NCBI GenBank assembly: GCA_019636445.1
Contig: JAHBXO010000007.1
Location: forward strand, 62,001-126,000
DNA: 64,000 nucleotides
Direction of reading: 5' to 3'
Source: Gemmataceae bacterium
Lineage (GTDB): Bacteria; Planctomycetota; Planctomycetia; Gemmatales; Gemmataceae
Shown: piece by piece, positions 18,616-26,980 of the stretch
Numbering within the stretch: position 1 is the stretch's first letter
How the letters are laid out: each line of letters begins with the position of its first letter
Made by a program: the position numbers and the translations under genes
The notes under the pieces: model-generated
What the model was told of the DNA's origin: nothing
Database searches by the model: none
What the model saw: the letters and a program-made list of their open reading frames with translations, nothing else

Positions 18616-19719
18616 GTGACGCTTCGCAAGTTCCTCGCGACCGCGGCCTTTTCCGCCGTCGCCGTGACGGGGAGCGGATTCCCGATCCGCGCGGCGGAGC
18701 CCGCCCCGACTCCGGTCGCACCGGCGGCGATCTACACCTTCGGTACGCTCCGCGCGGCGAAGCCGGACGAGGCGAAGGCCAAGTCCGAACACTACCTGAA
18801 ATCGGTCGGCAAGTTCGACGCCGCCGCGTTCGAGAAGGTCTGGGCGAAGGAATCCCGTTCGGTCTTCGACCGGACCATCGAAAGCCTTTCGCTCGCGAAC
18901 CCGGAAGTCGAATCGCTCCTCAAGACGGCGAAGAACTTCGACGCCGCCGCCCCGGCGGAACTGCCAAAGTTCCTGACGGACGAGAAGGCCGACGCGTTCT
19001 TCAAGGCGAACATCGCCACGGCGTACGCCAAGTCCCTGTCGGCGAAGCGCGTCTATGAGGAGGCGCTGGACGCCCTCAAGGCCGTGCTGCCCGAGCAGGT
19101 GGTCGACCCGGCCACCTACTACTTCTACAAGGCCGTTTCCGAGCACGCGCTCATCCAGAAGGAACAAGCGGTCGGGTCGATCGTCCGCCTGCTGGACGAT
19201 GTGGCCGACGCGCCCGACCGCTACAAGATGGTCGCGACCCTGATGTTCTTCGACATGCAGAACTGGTCCGCGGACGCGAAGGACCTCGCGAACATCGGCC
19301 GGCTCATGGATAACAGCGGTCGCCGGCTCGACCTCGCCCGCGGCGGCCAGAAGACCCAGGACATCCAGAAGAAGATCGTCTTCCGCCTCGATGAGAAGAT
19401 CAAGGAACTCGAGAACCAGGCCAAGGGCAAAGGCTCCGGCAACGGCGGAAGCTGCCCCGACGGCAAGGGCGACCAGCAGGGCAACAACGCCCAACAAGGG
19501 AACAATCCCGCTGGCGACGGCTACGTCGGCGGCGTCGCCGGCGAAGGCAAGATCGACGACAAGAAGCTCAAGAAGCTCGCCGAGGAGTGGGGCAAGCTCC
19601 CCGCCGCCGAGCGCGCGAAGGCCATCACCGAAATCACGCGCGACCTGCCGCCGAAGTTCAAGCCGATGATCGAGGAGTACTTCAAGTCCCTCAACAAGCT
19701 GCACAACGTTGCCCCGTGA
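18616..19719 (+). CDS. Secreted protein of unknown function, last gene of the VWA cluster
   Basis: 367 residues from a GTG at 18616, preceded by TTGGGGGG (18601-18608) and opening a signal peptide (TLRKFLATAAFSAVAVTGSG, then FPIRAAEP). An upstream in-frame start at 18526 would add an improbable polar leader. The mature part is alpha-helical with repeated charged segments, a Gly/Asn/Gln-rich linker (about 298-330) and a C-terminal helical segment (KLAEEWGKLPAAERAKAITE) of a kind seen at the end of other planctomycete proteins of such clusters. No catalytic motif was recognised. An intrinsic terminator follows, closing the cluster. Confidence 0.8.
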   Translation: MTLRKFLATAAFSAVAVTGSGFPIRAAEPAPTPVAPAAIYTFGTLRAAKPDEAKAKSEHYLKSVGKFDAAAFEKVWAKESRSVFDRTIESLSLANPEVESLLKTAKNFDAAAPAELPKFLTDEKADAFFKANIATAYAKSLSAKRVYEEALDALKAVLPEQVVDPATYYFYKAVSEHALIQKEQAVGSIVRLLDDVADAPDRYKMVATLMFFDMQNWSADAKDLANIGRLMDNSGRRLDLARGGQKTQDIQKKIVFRLDEKIKELENQAKGKGSGNGGSCPDGKGDQQGNNAQQGNNPAGDGYVGGVAGEGKIDDKKLKKLAEEWGKLPAAERAKAITEITRDLPPKFKPMIEEYFKSLNKLHNVAP

Positions 19720-19746
19720 TTCCGGCCCGACGCGACACGAAACCGA

Positions 19747-19784
19747 CCGGAGCCGATTCCCCCTGCGGACGGCTCCGGTTTTTT
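19747..19784 (+). terminator. Intrinsic terminator
   Basis: A 9-bp stem CCGGAGCCG/CGGCTCCGG (19747-19755, 19770-19778) with a 14-nt loop is followed by six T residues. It is the first convincing terminator after 3.5 kb and marks the end of the MoxR/VWA cluster. Confidence 0.85.
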
Positions 19785-19885
19785 GTTCCCGTTTCGCCGC
19801 CTTTCCCGATCCGGCCCGTATCTTCGTCCCGCCCGGTTTGCTAAAGTGTCTTCGATGGCCCCGCTCGCCCCTTTCGCGTGATCCC

Positions 19886-21091
19886 ATGAAGCGACGCGCC
19901 TTCGCACTGCTGATCCTCGTCCTCGCCGGCCCGCTCGCCGCCGCCGACCTCAGCACCCTCACCGGCAAGAAGCATGTCGGCGACGTGGCCGGCATCGCCG
20001 ACGGCGTGCTCACGATCCGCACCGAGGCCGGCCCCGTCGGCGTCGCCGTCAAGGACGTCTTCGTTGTCGACTTCGGCAAGAAAGTCGAAGCGCCCGCCAA
20101 GGACGCGAAGTACGACGAGATCGAACTCGTCGACGGCTCGGTGATCCGCTTGTCCGGCCTCGCCATCAAGGGCAAGGCGGTCGAACCGGCGCTTCTCGCC
20201 GCCGGCGCCCCCGCGCCGAAGTTCGCGATCCCGCTCGAAACGCTTTTCTACTACCAGCGCGGCGCCGACGACGCGAAGGCGCGGGCGAACTGGCGCAAGC
20301 TTCTCGCCGGCCGTGGCAAGCGCGACCTCTTCGTCGTCCGCGCCGGCGACGACCTGTCCCCGGTGCCCGGCACGGTGCTGGGCGGCAGCGACGCCGGCGA
20401 CGCCATCGAGTTCGAGAAGGAAGCCGGTGCCGAACGGGTCAACTACAAACTCACCCGCGCCACCGGGGGACTCGTGTTCAATCAGCCCCCGCGCGGCGAG
20501 ATCCCGCCCACGCTCTGCAAGGTCCACGACGTCTTCGGCAACAGCCTCGTCGCCCGCGACCTGAAGGTGTCGAAGGACGGCTTCGCCATCACCACCGTCG
20601 CCGGCGCGACGTTCACCTACGCCCCGGCCGCACTCGCCAAGCTCGACTTCTCGCAGGGGAACATCGCGTACCTCTCGGACATGGAGACGACGGTGACCGC
20701 GCCGCCGCAAGTGCCCGGCGAGCCGTACTTCACCTACCTCCGCGACAAGAACCAGGACGGCGCCCCGCTCAAGCTCGACGGCGTCAGCTACGCCAAGGGG
20801 ATCTGGCTCTATCCCGATACGACCCTCGCGTACAAGCTGAACGGCGACTACCGCGAATTGAAGATGGTCGCCGGCATCGACGAGAGCGTGCCGGTGGCGA
20901 ACAGCACGGTGCGCCTGGTCGTCCTGGCCGACGGCAAGGAACTCTATGCGGCGAAGGTGAGCCGGAAAGATGCGGCGAAGACGTTAAATTTGGACGTCAA
21001 GGGCGTCAAAGAGTTACGGATCAGTTTGGAGCGCGACGGGTTGTATTTGGGGAACCAGATCAACCTCGCCGAGGCGCGGGTGCAGAAGTGA
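19886..21091 (+). CDS. Secreted NPCBM/NEW2-domain protein
   Basis: 401 residues from the ATG at 19886, which opens a signal peptide (MKRRAFALLILVLAGPLAAA). The C-terminal ~120 residues match the NPCBM (novel putative carbohydrate binding) domain: LDGVSYAKGIWLYPDTTLAY, then KMVAGIDESV and LRISLERDG. The N-terminal 270 residues are beta-rich and unassigned. It is likely an envelope protein that binds a sugar or glycoconjugate. Own transcription is probable because a terminator precedes it. Confidence 0.82.
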   Translation: MKRRAFALLILVLAGPLAAADLSTLTGKKHVGDVAGIADGVLTIRTEAGPVGVAVKDVFVVDFGKKVEAPAKDAKYDEIELVDGSVIRLSGLAIKGKAVEPALLAAGAPAPKFAIPLETLFYYQRGADDAKARANWRKLLAGRGKRDLFVVRAGDDLSPVPGTVLGGSDAGDAIEFEKEAGAERVNYKLTRATGGLVFNQPPRGEIPPTLCKVHDVFGNSLVARDLKVSKDGFAITTVAGATFTYAPAALAKLDFSQGNIAYLSDMETTVTAPPQVPGEPYFTYLRDKNQDGAPLKLDGVSYAKGIWLYPDTTLAYKLNGDYRELKMVAGIDESVPVANSTVRLVVLADGKELYAAKVSRKDAAKTLNLDVKGVKELRISLERDGLYLGNQINLAEARVQK

Positions 21092-21138
21092 GTGATCGCG
21101 GCCCGGAAGGGTGGAGGATCGAGAGGTCTTATGGTCTT

Positions 21139-21345
21139 CGCCCCGGAGGGGCGCAGGAATGTAGCCACGGGTGGAGCGCAGCGGAACCCGTGGTCCATGA
21201 ATCGACAAAAATGGGAACTGCCCCAGAGGGGCAGCGGAATGAGAGAGTTCCGTCGCCCCTCCGGGGCGAAATTCCTGTCGGTCGGCTTCCACGGGTTGCG
21301 CTTCGCTCCACCCGTGGCTACAGCCCGCGGCCCCATCCGGGGCCG
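21139..21345. repeat. GCCCCGGAGGGGC-type composite palindrome (PalD)
   Basis: The gap at 21092-21432 is largely filled by this element. The left arm (21139-21193) begins CGCCCCGGAGGGGCGCAGG and continues into GTAGCCACGGGTGGAGCG; the right arm (21289-21345) is its imperfect reverse complement. Between them is a second pair built on GCCCCAGAGGGGC and GCCCCTCCGGGGC. Nothing coding is seen in it; the short frames that cross it are forced by its composition. Confidence 0.8.
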
Positions 21346-21432
21346 AAAACATGAGTCCTGATCGCCGTTGGATGAATGAGAATCGCGATCTTGGTGATCG
21401 GTAAGTATTTGACCATTCGAGAGCCGGTTTCC

Positions 21433-23223
21433 ATGAAACTCCACCACCTGATTCCACTATCGTTCCTCGCCCTCGCCGGCGTAACCGTCGCGTTCCTTCC
21501 CGTCTCCGCCGTCGATCCCGACGTGATCAAGGCCGAGAAGGAGCGCCTCGCGGTCGTCGCGAAGGTGCGGCCGGCGGTCGTCGCCGTCTGCCCGTACGGC
21601 GGCGGCGGGCACGGCTCCGGCGTCATCATCGACCCCGAAGGCTACGCCCTCACGAACTTCCACGTCACCGCCGACGTCAGCCCGGTCATGTCCGCCGGCC
21701 TCGCCGACGGCATCCTGTACGACGCCGTGCTCGTCGGGCAGGACAAGATCGGCGACGTGGCGCTCATCAAGCTCGTGCCCAAGAAGGAAGGCACGCCGTT
21801 CCCTTACGTCGCGCTCGGCGACAGCGACAAGGTCCAGGCCGGCGACTGGTCGCTCGCCATGGGCAACCCGTTCGGCCTTTCGACCGACTTCACCCCCACC
21901 GTCACCTACGGCCTCGTCAGCGGCGTCAACCGCTACCAGCCCCCCGCCGGCGGCGGCACCCTCGAATACACCGACTGCATCCAGATCGACACCAGCATCA
22001 ACCCCGGCAACTCCGGCGGACCGCTCTTCAACATGAAGGGCGAACTGATCGGCATCAACGGCCGCGGCTCCTTCGACAAGCGCGGCCGCGTCAACTCCGG
22101 CGTCGGCTACGCCATCAGCATCAACCAGATCAAGAACTTCCTCGGCCATTTCAAGGCCGGCCTCGACACCGACCACGCCACCCTCGGCGCCACGGTCGAA
22201 ACCGAGAACGAGGATGGCTCGCTCTCCGAGATGAAGTTCGGCACCATCCTGGAAGAAGCCGATGTCTTCCGCCGCGGTGTCAAGCCGGGCGACAAGCTGA
22301 TCTCCTTCGCCGGCCGCCCGATGACCAGCACGAACCAGTACAAGAACATCCTCGGCATCTTCCCGAAAGAATGGCGATTGCCGCTGACTTACCGCCGCGA
22401 GAACAGCCGCAAGGAAACGCTCGTGCGGCTGATGGGGAACATGGATACGCCGGTCGAACGACCGCAGCCGATGCAGCCGCGCCCCGGCCAGCCGGGCCAG
22501 CGACCGGCCGACCCGACGAAAGAGAAGGCCAAGCGATCCCCGGCCTTCAAGCTGTTCAAGGAGAAGAAGGGCTACGCGAACTGGTTCTTCAACGAGGTTG
22601 AGCAGAAGCGGACACTCGATGCGTTCCACAAGCACGGGGACTTCGCCGGGCTGACGGGCGCGTGGGCGATCGAAGGGACCTTCAACGCGAACGACCGCAA
22701 GGGGCCGCTGGCGCTTTCCATCGTGGATGGTTCGGACGGCACGATCGACGCGAAGCTGACGATGAACGTGCCGTTCGCGATCAAGATGCCGACGGCGGAA
22801 CGGCTTCAACTGCAACTGCCGGACAACAGCGGCGGGCTGCTCGCGGCGCTGACGCACTGGCGACGTTTGCTCACGCTCGGCGAAAAGGGGTTCACGCAGG
22901 GATTCAGCCACGGCGGCATGGAGCCGGTGTATCCGCCGCCCGCCGACGGCAAGCCGGTCGAGGACTGGGCCAAACTCCGCGTCGATTGCGATGTGATCCG
23001 AGCCAACTACGCCGGCATCGAAGGGAAATGGTACTTCGACCGGAAGGACGCGAAGCTGATCGCCGCCGAGGTGCAGGTGCTGCGGGACGAAGACCCGTGC
23101 GAACTCTACTTCTCGGAGTTCAAGGCCGTCGACGGCCGCACGCTCCCGCACCGGATCGACATTCGCTGGGGCGACAAGAACTACGGTTCGCTGAGCTTCA
23201 CGAAGTTCGATTTGAAGAAGTGA
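21433..23223 (+). CDS. HtrA-like S1C serine protease with PDZ domain (catalytic triad intact)
   Basis: 596 residues from the ATG at 21433 (signal peptide MKLHHLIPLSFLALAGVTVA); a start 19 codons upstream would place polar residues before it. The trypsin-like domain spans about 35-245 and shows all three catalytic residues: His in TNFHVTAD, Asp in GDVALIKL and Ser in NPGNSGGPLF. A PDZ domain follows at about 260-345 (RGVKPGDKLISFAGRPM). The C-terminal 240 residues are of unknown function. It is the first of three tandem trypsin-like/PDZ genes and the only one predicted to be active. It is probably periplasmic, in protein quality control. Confidence 0.9.
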   Translation: MKLHHLIPLSFLALAGVTVAFLPVSAVDPDVIKAEKERLAVVAKVRPAVVAVCPYGGGGHGSGVIIDPEGYALTNFHVTADVSPVMSAGLADGILYDAVLVGQDKIGDVALIKLVPKKEGTPFPYVALGDSDKVQAGDWSLAMGNPFGLSTDFTPTVTYGLVSGVNRYQPPAGGGTLEYTDCIQIDTSINPGNSGGPLFNMKGELIGINGRGSFDKRGRVNSGVGYAISINQIKNFLGHFKAGLDTDHATLGATVETENEDGSLSEMKFGTILEEADVFRRGVKPGDKLISFAGRPMTSTNQYKNILGIFPKEWRLPLTYRRENSRKETLVRLMGNMDTPVERPQPMQPRPGQPGQRPADPTKEKAKRSPAFKLFKEKKGYANWFFNEVEQKRTLDAFHKHGDFAGLTGAWAIEGTFNANDRKGPLALSIVDGSDGTIDAKLTMNVPFAIKMPTAERLQLQLPDNSGGLLAALTHWRRLLTLGEKGFTQGFSHGGMEPVYPPPADGKPVEDWAKLRVDCDVIRANYAGIEGKWYFDRKDAKLIAAEVQVLRDEDPCELYFSEFKAVDGRTLPHRIDIRWGDKNYGSLSFTKFDLKK

Positions 23224-23224
23224 G

Positions 23225-23314
23225 ACCACGAATAACACGAATACCACGAATGAAAACCAAGACATGAAATCGGAATTCTGATTTCTTCATTCGTCTATTT
23301 CTTTTATTCGTGGT
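23225..23314. repeat. ACCACGAATA-type palindrome (PalE)
   Basis: Arms at 23225-23254 and 23286-23314 are imperfect reverse complements; the left arm repeats ACGAATA words and the right ends TTTTATTCGTGGT. It fills the gap between the first and second HtrA-like genes and is clearly richer in A+T than the flanking genes. Confidence 0.8.
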
Positions 23315-23332
23315 TTGAAGCGGTTTTCATCC

Positions 23333-24454
23333 ATGAGATTCACCATGCGGCTCTTAGTCATTGCACTGTCGGCTTTCCTGGTCTCGACCGCCGGGGCGGC
23401 CGATCCGTTTCCCTCCGTCGCGGCGAAGGTGAACCCGAAAGTCGTCAAGCTCTTCGGAGCCGGCGGCTTCCGCGGCGTCGCGAACTACGGCTCCGGCATC
23501 CTCATCTCGGCGGACGGGCACATCCTGACGGCCGCGAGCCAGATGCTCGACTCGGCCGAGATCGTCGTGCACCTCGCCGACGGGCGCAAGATGAAGGCCG
23601 CCGTGCTCGTCACGGAGCCGATCCTCGACTCCGCGCTGCTGAAGATCAAGGTCGAGGGGAAGAAGCTCGACGAACCGACCGGCCTGGACCTGGAGCACTT
23701 CGATTACTTCGAGGCGGCCAAGCGCCCGAAGGCGCAGCCCGGCGACTGGATCCTGGGCTTCAGCAACCAGTTCGAGATCGCTATGCGGGACGAGCACTTC
23801 AGCATCCAGAAGGGCGTGATCATGGCGTACACGAAGATGCACGGCCGCCGCGGCGTCTTCGACTTCCCGTACCAGGGCGACGTGTACGTGATCGACCAGA
23901 TCACGAACAACCCCGGCGCCGCCGGCGGTCCGCTGACCGACCGCAAGGGGAACCTGCTCGGCATCATCGGCAAGGAGATCAAGAACACGCTCAGCGAAAC
24001 CTGGATGAACTACGCCATCCCGCTGGCGGCCGAGGTGGAGACGAAGGACGGCGACAAGACCGTCACGCTCTCCCTGCCGAAGTTCGTCGAGCTGGGGATG
24101 AAGGGTCAGTACAAGCCGGTGAAGCGGCCGGAAACGATCGCAAGCGTCGGCGGGTACCACGGCGTGATCTTCGTGCCGAACGTGCTGGAGAAGACGCCGC
24201 CGTACGTCGAGGACGTGGTGACCGGTTCGCCGGCCGACAAGGCGGGCCTGCGGGCGGACGACCTCGTGAGCTTCATCGACGGCGAGCCGATCTACAGCAT
24301 CAAGATGTTCCACGACTACCTGAAGCGCACGAGCGCGGGGACGAAGCTCCGGCTGGAAGTCCGCCGCGGCGAGAACCTGCAGACGGTGGAGATGACGCTC
24401 GGCGAGTACCCGGCGAAGCCGCTGCCGATGAAGCCGACCGAACTAAAAAAGTAA
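23333..24454 (+). CDS. Secreted HtrA-like pseudoprotease with PDZ domain
   Basis: 373 residues from the ATG at 23333 (ATG 23345 and TTG 23315 are alternatives); signal peptide MRLLVIALSAFLVSTAGA. The trypsin-like fold is recognisable (YGSGILISADGHILTAASQM), but the His position of TNxHV reads TAAS (His to Ser) and the Ser motif NPGNSGGP reads NPGAAGGP (Ser to Ala). The Asp in LDSALLKI is kept. A PDZ domain lies at about 270-355 (SPADKAGLRADDLVSFIDGE). It is probably a non-catalytic binding protein or regulator of the active paralogue upstream. Confidence 0.88.
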   Translation: MRFTMRLLVIALSAFLVSTAGAADPFPSVAAKVNPKVVKLFGAGGFRGVANYGSGILISADGHILTAASQMLDSAEIVVHLADGRKMKAAVLVTEPILDSALLKIKVEGKKLDEPTGLDLEHFDYFEAAKRPKAQPGDWILGFSNQFEIAMRDEHFSIQKGVIMAYTKMHGRRGVFDFPYQGDVYVIDQITNNPGAAGGPLTDRKGNLLGIIGKEIKNTLSETWMNYAIPLAAEVETKDGDKTVTLSLPKFVELGMKGQYKPVKRPETIASVGGYHGVIFVPNVLEKTPPYVEDVVTGSPADKAGLRADDLVSFIDGEPIYSIKMFHDYLKRTSAGTKLRLEVRRGENLQTVEMTLGEYPAKPLPMKPTELKK

Positions 24455-24457
24455 ATC

Positions 24458-24572
24458 ATGGCCCGCTGATGACGCGGACCTTCGGACGCTGATGAAGATG
24501 ATAAATCGGGTGAAATCTGCTTGTTTTTCATCCTCTTGATCTGCGTTGAAATCAGCGTCATCTGCGGGCCAT
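24458..24572. repeat. ATGGCCCGC...GCGGGCCAT palindrome (PalF)
   Basis: The left arm (24458-24502) reads ATGGCCCGCTGATGACGC and onward; the right arm (24528-24572) ends AGCGTCATCTGCGGGCCAT. The arms pair imperfectly over about 45 bp. It fills the gap between the second and third HtrA-like genes, directly after the stop of one and 16 bp before the start of the next. Confidence 0.8.
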
Positions 24573-24588
24573 TCTTTAGGGCCATTCC

Positions 24589-26733
24589 ATGCGATACATT
24601 GCGTTATTGAGTTTCGTGGTCTTCGCGCCGTTCGCGTCCGCGCAGGATTTGAACGAGAAGAACGAGCAGGCGATGAAGCAGGCGACCGCGCAGGTCGCGG
24701 CGTCCATCGTGAAGATCGAGACTTCCGGCGGCACGGAGACCGTCGGCGGAGGCGGACCGCCCGGGCGCGGGCCGGCGGGGCCGGGCGTGCGCAAGGGGTC
24801 CGGCCCCACGACCGGCGTCGTCGTCGCGGCCGACGGCTACATCATCACCAGTTCCTTCAACTTCGCGAACAAGCCGACGACGATCTTCGTGACCGTGCCG
24901 AACCACCCGGAGCGCCTGCTCGCCGAGACGGTGGCGAACGATACGACTCGCATGCTGACGCTGATCAAGCTCAAGAAGCCGGAAGGGAAGGAACTGCCGA
25001 AGCTCGTGGTGCCGCCGGCGTATCCGAAACCGGAGATCGGGATCGGGCAATGGTCGCTGGCACTCGGGCGCACGCTGATGCCCGACGTGGGCACGGCACC
25101 GCCCTCGGTGAGCGCCGGCATCATCAGCGCCGTGGGGCGCATCAACGGGAAGTGTCTCCAGACCGATGCCAAGGTTTCGCCGGTGAACTATGGCGGTCCT
25201 CTGGTGGCGATCGACGGGCGCGTGCTGGGCATTCTCGTGCCGGCGTCCACGCGCGGGGAAGGCGACGTTGCCGGCGTCGAGTGGTACGATTCCGGCATTG
25301 GCTTCGCCATTCCCTTCGACGACGTGATGGCGGCCGTGCCGAAGCTCCGCGCAGGCAAGGATCTCCGCCGCGGCCTGCTCGGCATCACGCCCCAAAGCAC
25401 CGAAACCTACCATTCCGCCGTCGTCATCGGCACGATCTCGCCCGACTCCGCGGCCGCGAAGGCCGGTCTCAAGGTCGGCGACAAGATCGTCAGTATCGAC
25501 AAGCAGCCCGTGCCGCACATGACCGAACTCCAGAAGCTGCTCGGGCCGAAATACGAAGGCGACGTGGTGGACCTGAAGATCCTGCGCGATGGCAACGAGA
25601 TGGACGTGCCGGGCGTGCGGCTGACCGGCGTCGTGGCCGGGTTCGCCTCCGGCTTCCTCGGGATCCTGCCGCTGCGCGACGACCCCGATCCGGGCGTGCA
25701 GGTGCGGTTCGTGTATCCGAAGAGTCCGGCCGAGACCGCGGGGATCAAGGCCGGCGACCGGATCATGAAGGTGAACCGGCAGCAACCGGGCGCGCGGATG
25801 CCGACGCCGGCGATCGAGCTGGTGGGCGGGCGCGTCCAGTTGGCGCAGCTGGTGGCGGCGACGCCGCCGGACGGCGAGATCGAGTTCGAGGTGAAGCGCA
25901 AGGACGGCGGCAAGACGGAGAAGGTGAAGATCAAGATGGGCGTGGTGCCGGACGAGGACCTGCCGGAGGCGCTGCCGCTACCGTCGAGCGCGGAGCGGGC
26001 GCTGGACAAGCCCAAGGGCGCGAAGGACGCCCCGAAGGCGAAGAAGGAGGAACCCAAGAAGGAAGAACCGAAAAAGGACGAGGAGAAGAAGGACGAGAAA
26101 GGACCGGAATTGGGTCTGCTCAAGCGGAAGAACGCCGTTCTCGGGCGCGAGTACTGGGTGTACGTACCGGAGAATTACAAGCCGGGCATCTCGCATGGGG
26201 TGATCGTGTGGCTGCACCCGGCGGGCCAGGGCGGTAAGGACACGGACGAGATGGTGAAGATCTGGAAGCCGTTCCTCGAAGACTACCACTACATCATGGT
26301 CGGACCGAAATCGCAGGGGAACGACGGCTGGGTGGCGAGCGAGACGGAAGGAATCGTGCAGGACGTGAAGGAAGTGATCGGCCAGCATACCGTGGACCGC
26401 TCGCGCGTGATCGCGCACGGCATGGGCGTCGGCGGGCAGATGGCGTTCTACCTCGGTTTCAACGCCCGCGACCTGATCCGCGGCGTGGCGACCACGGGCG
26501 CGAGCCTCGGCACACAACCGAAGGACAACCTGCCGAATCAGCCGCTGGCGTTCTTCATCGTCGGTGGTGAGAAGGACCCGTCGATCAAGGCGATCGCGGA
26601 GAGCCGCCCGGCCTTGAAGGACAAGAAATTCCCGGTGATCTTCCGGCAGCTGAAGGACTTCGGCAAGGAGTACATGCTCCAGCCGACGCTCATCGAACTG
26701 TGCGTCTGGATCGATTCGATCGACAAGATTTGA
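24589..26733 (+). CDS. Trypsin-like/PDZ-PDZ protein fused to alpha/beta-hydrolase fold, catalytic residues missing
   Basis: 714 residues with a signal peptide (MRYIALLSFVVFAPFASA). Order of domains: degenerate trypsin-like (about 30-245), PDZ 1 (about 258-345, AKAGLKVGDKIVSIDKQPV), PDZ 2 (about 350-450, AGIKAGDRIMKVNRQQPG), a Lys/Glu linker (about 475-505) and an esterase-like alpha/beta-hydrolase fold (about 510-710). In the protease domain the His motif reads TSSFNF and the Ser motif reads SPVNYGGPL, so both catalytic residues are lost. In the hydrolase the nucleophile elbow reads HGMGVGG where GxSxGG is expected, so Ser is replaced by Gly. It looks like a doubly inactive scaffold, or a binding protein with a new role. 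Confidence 0.86.
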   Translation: MRYIALLSFVVFAPFASAQDLNEKNEQAMKQATAQVAASIVKIETSGGTETVGGGGPPGRGPAGPGVRKGSGPTTGVVVAADGYIITSSFNFANKPTTIFVTVPNHPERLLAETVANDTTRMLTLIKLKKPEGKELPKLVVPPAYPKPEIGIGQWSLALGRTLMPDVGTAPPSVSAGIISAVGRINGKCLQTDAKVSPVNYGGPLVAIDGRVLGILVPASTRGEGDVAGVEWYDSGIGFAIPFDDVMAAVPKLRAGKDLRRGLLGITPQSTETYHSAVVIGTISPDSAAAKAGLKVGDKIVSIDKQPVPHMTELQKLLGPKYEGDVVDLKILRDGNEMDVPGVRLTGVVAGFASGFLGILPLRDDPDPGVQVRFVYPKSPAETAGIKAGDRIMKVNRQQPGARMPTPAIELVGGRVQLAQLVAATPPDGEIEFEVKRKDGGKTEKVKIKMGVVPDEDLPEALPLPSSAERALDKPKGAKDAPKAKKEEPKKEEPKKDEEKKDEKGPELGLLKRKNAVLGREYWVYVPENYKPGISHGVIVWLHPAGQGGKDTDEMVKIWKPFLEDYHYIMVGPKSQGNDGWVASETEGIVQDVKEVIGQHTVDRSRVIAHGMGVGGQMAFYLGFNARDLIRGVATTGASLGTQPKDNLPNQPLAFFIVGGEKDPSIKAIAESRPALKDKKFPVIFRQLKDFGKEYMLQPTLIELCVWIDSIDKI

Positions 26734-26753
26734 GATGCCTTCCGACTTCGCCG

Positions 26754-26771
26754 ACCGGTCTTCCGGTTTTT
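26754..26771 (+). terminator. Weak intrinsic terminator
   Basis: ACCGG-TCTT-CCGGT followed by a short T-run, nested in a wider inverted repeat (ATGCCTTC 26735-26742 and GAAGGCAT 26773-26780), just after the HtrA-like trio. The remaining gap to 26980 shows nothing recognisable. Confidence 0.5.
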
Positions 26772-26980
26772 AGAAGGCATGGAAACACGGGAGAGTGCGG
26801 GCTGTCACGTGTCGCGGGCGGTACGAAACCGCAAGTGCGTGCGTCGAGGGTTGATTGTCCCTTGACGCGCTTCCATGTTGGCCGTGCCGATATCGAAATC
26901 GGAATGGCCCTTTGTGCGTTCCTTCGTCCATACTTGGATCGGGTCGAGTCCCCGCGCGGCGAAGGATCGCAACACGATCG

